Assembly: GCA_025934475.1 (NCBI GenBank)
Contig: JAICXZ010000016.1
Coordinates: 1 to 14,474, forward strand
Reading direction: 5' to 3'
Length of the DNA: 14,474 nt
Source of the DNA: Mucilaginibacter sp.
GTDB lineage: Bacteria > Bacteroidota > Bacteroidia > Sphingobacteriales > Sphingobacteriaceae
Shown: positions 14,440 to 14,474 of the stretch, one piece after another
Layout of the letters: the number at the start of each line of letters is the position of its first letter
How positions within the stretch are numbered: position 1 is the stretch's first letter
The notes under the pieces: generated by a model
Told to the model about the DNA's origin: nothing
What the model saw: only the letters and a program-made list of their open reading frames with translations
Databases searched by the model: none
Position numbers and translations under genes: made by a program

Positions 14440-14474
14440 CATTTGTGGACTACACCAAAATAAACCAACAAATC

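Noticed and set aside
14236..14463. 75-codon + strand frame at the right edge
   Set aside because: It runs straight through tRNA-Ser and its terminator, so it is not a coding gene.

Overview
The window looks like chromosomal DNA of a Bacteroidota bacterium, most plausibly a Sphingobacteriaceae member (Mucilaginibacter/Pedobacter-like). The evidence is a C-terminal type IX secretion (T9SS) sorting domain on a secreted beta-helix protein, a perfect TAnnTTTG-type -7 box ahead of a tRNA gene, starts without clear Shine-Dalgarno sequences, and family members typical of that group. The genus is an inference from family resemblance.

Region 1 (1-6079, all + strand) is part of an extracellular polysaccharide or surface-glycan locus. 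In order it holds a 5'-truncated GT4 glycosyltransferase, a second GT4 glycosyltransferase with a GTG start, a left-handed beta-helix (hexapeptide) acyltransferase, a ChbG/YdjC-type carbohydrate deacetylase and a WecG/TagA/CpsF (GT26) glycosyltransferase. A 369-bp AT-rich spacer follows, and then a WcaJ-type undecaprenyl-phosphate sugar phosphotransferase. The last enzyme would start the lipid-linked repeat unit, the glycosyltransferases extend it, and the acyltransferase and deacetylase decorate it. No flippase, polymerase or export gene is in the window.

Region 2 (6282-10360, - strand) converges on Region 1 across a strong bidirectional terminator. It holds gmd (GDP-mannose 4,6-dehydratase, a supplier of GDP-deoxyhexoses for the glycan) and, upstream of it, a large secreted right-handed beta-helix protein with a T9SS tail. 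That protein may act on a polysaccharide. Upstream again, an AT-rich stretch contains an unreported 59-codon candidate membrane protein (10519-10698).

Region 3 (10804-12386) is a divergent pair: a signal-peptide-bearing YhcH/YjgK/YiaL protein (-) and an SDR closely resembling SDR-type D-mannonate oxidoreductase/fructuronate reductase (+). Together they suggest uronate or acidic-sugar metabolism.

Region 4 (12391-14137, - strand) has three small soluble genes: a SnoaL-like protein, a cupin and an isochorismatase-family hydrolase lacking the usual cysteine. The cupin promoter region carries two GGAATATTCC palindromes whose starts are 40 bp apart. The window ends with tRNA-Ser(CGA) on the + strand, with its own -7 box and a hairpin terminator.

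No CRISPR array, insertion sequence, prophage gene or toxin-antitoxin pair was recognised.
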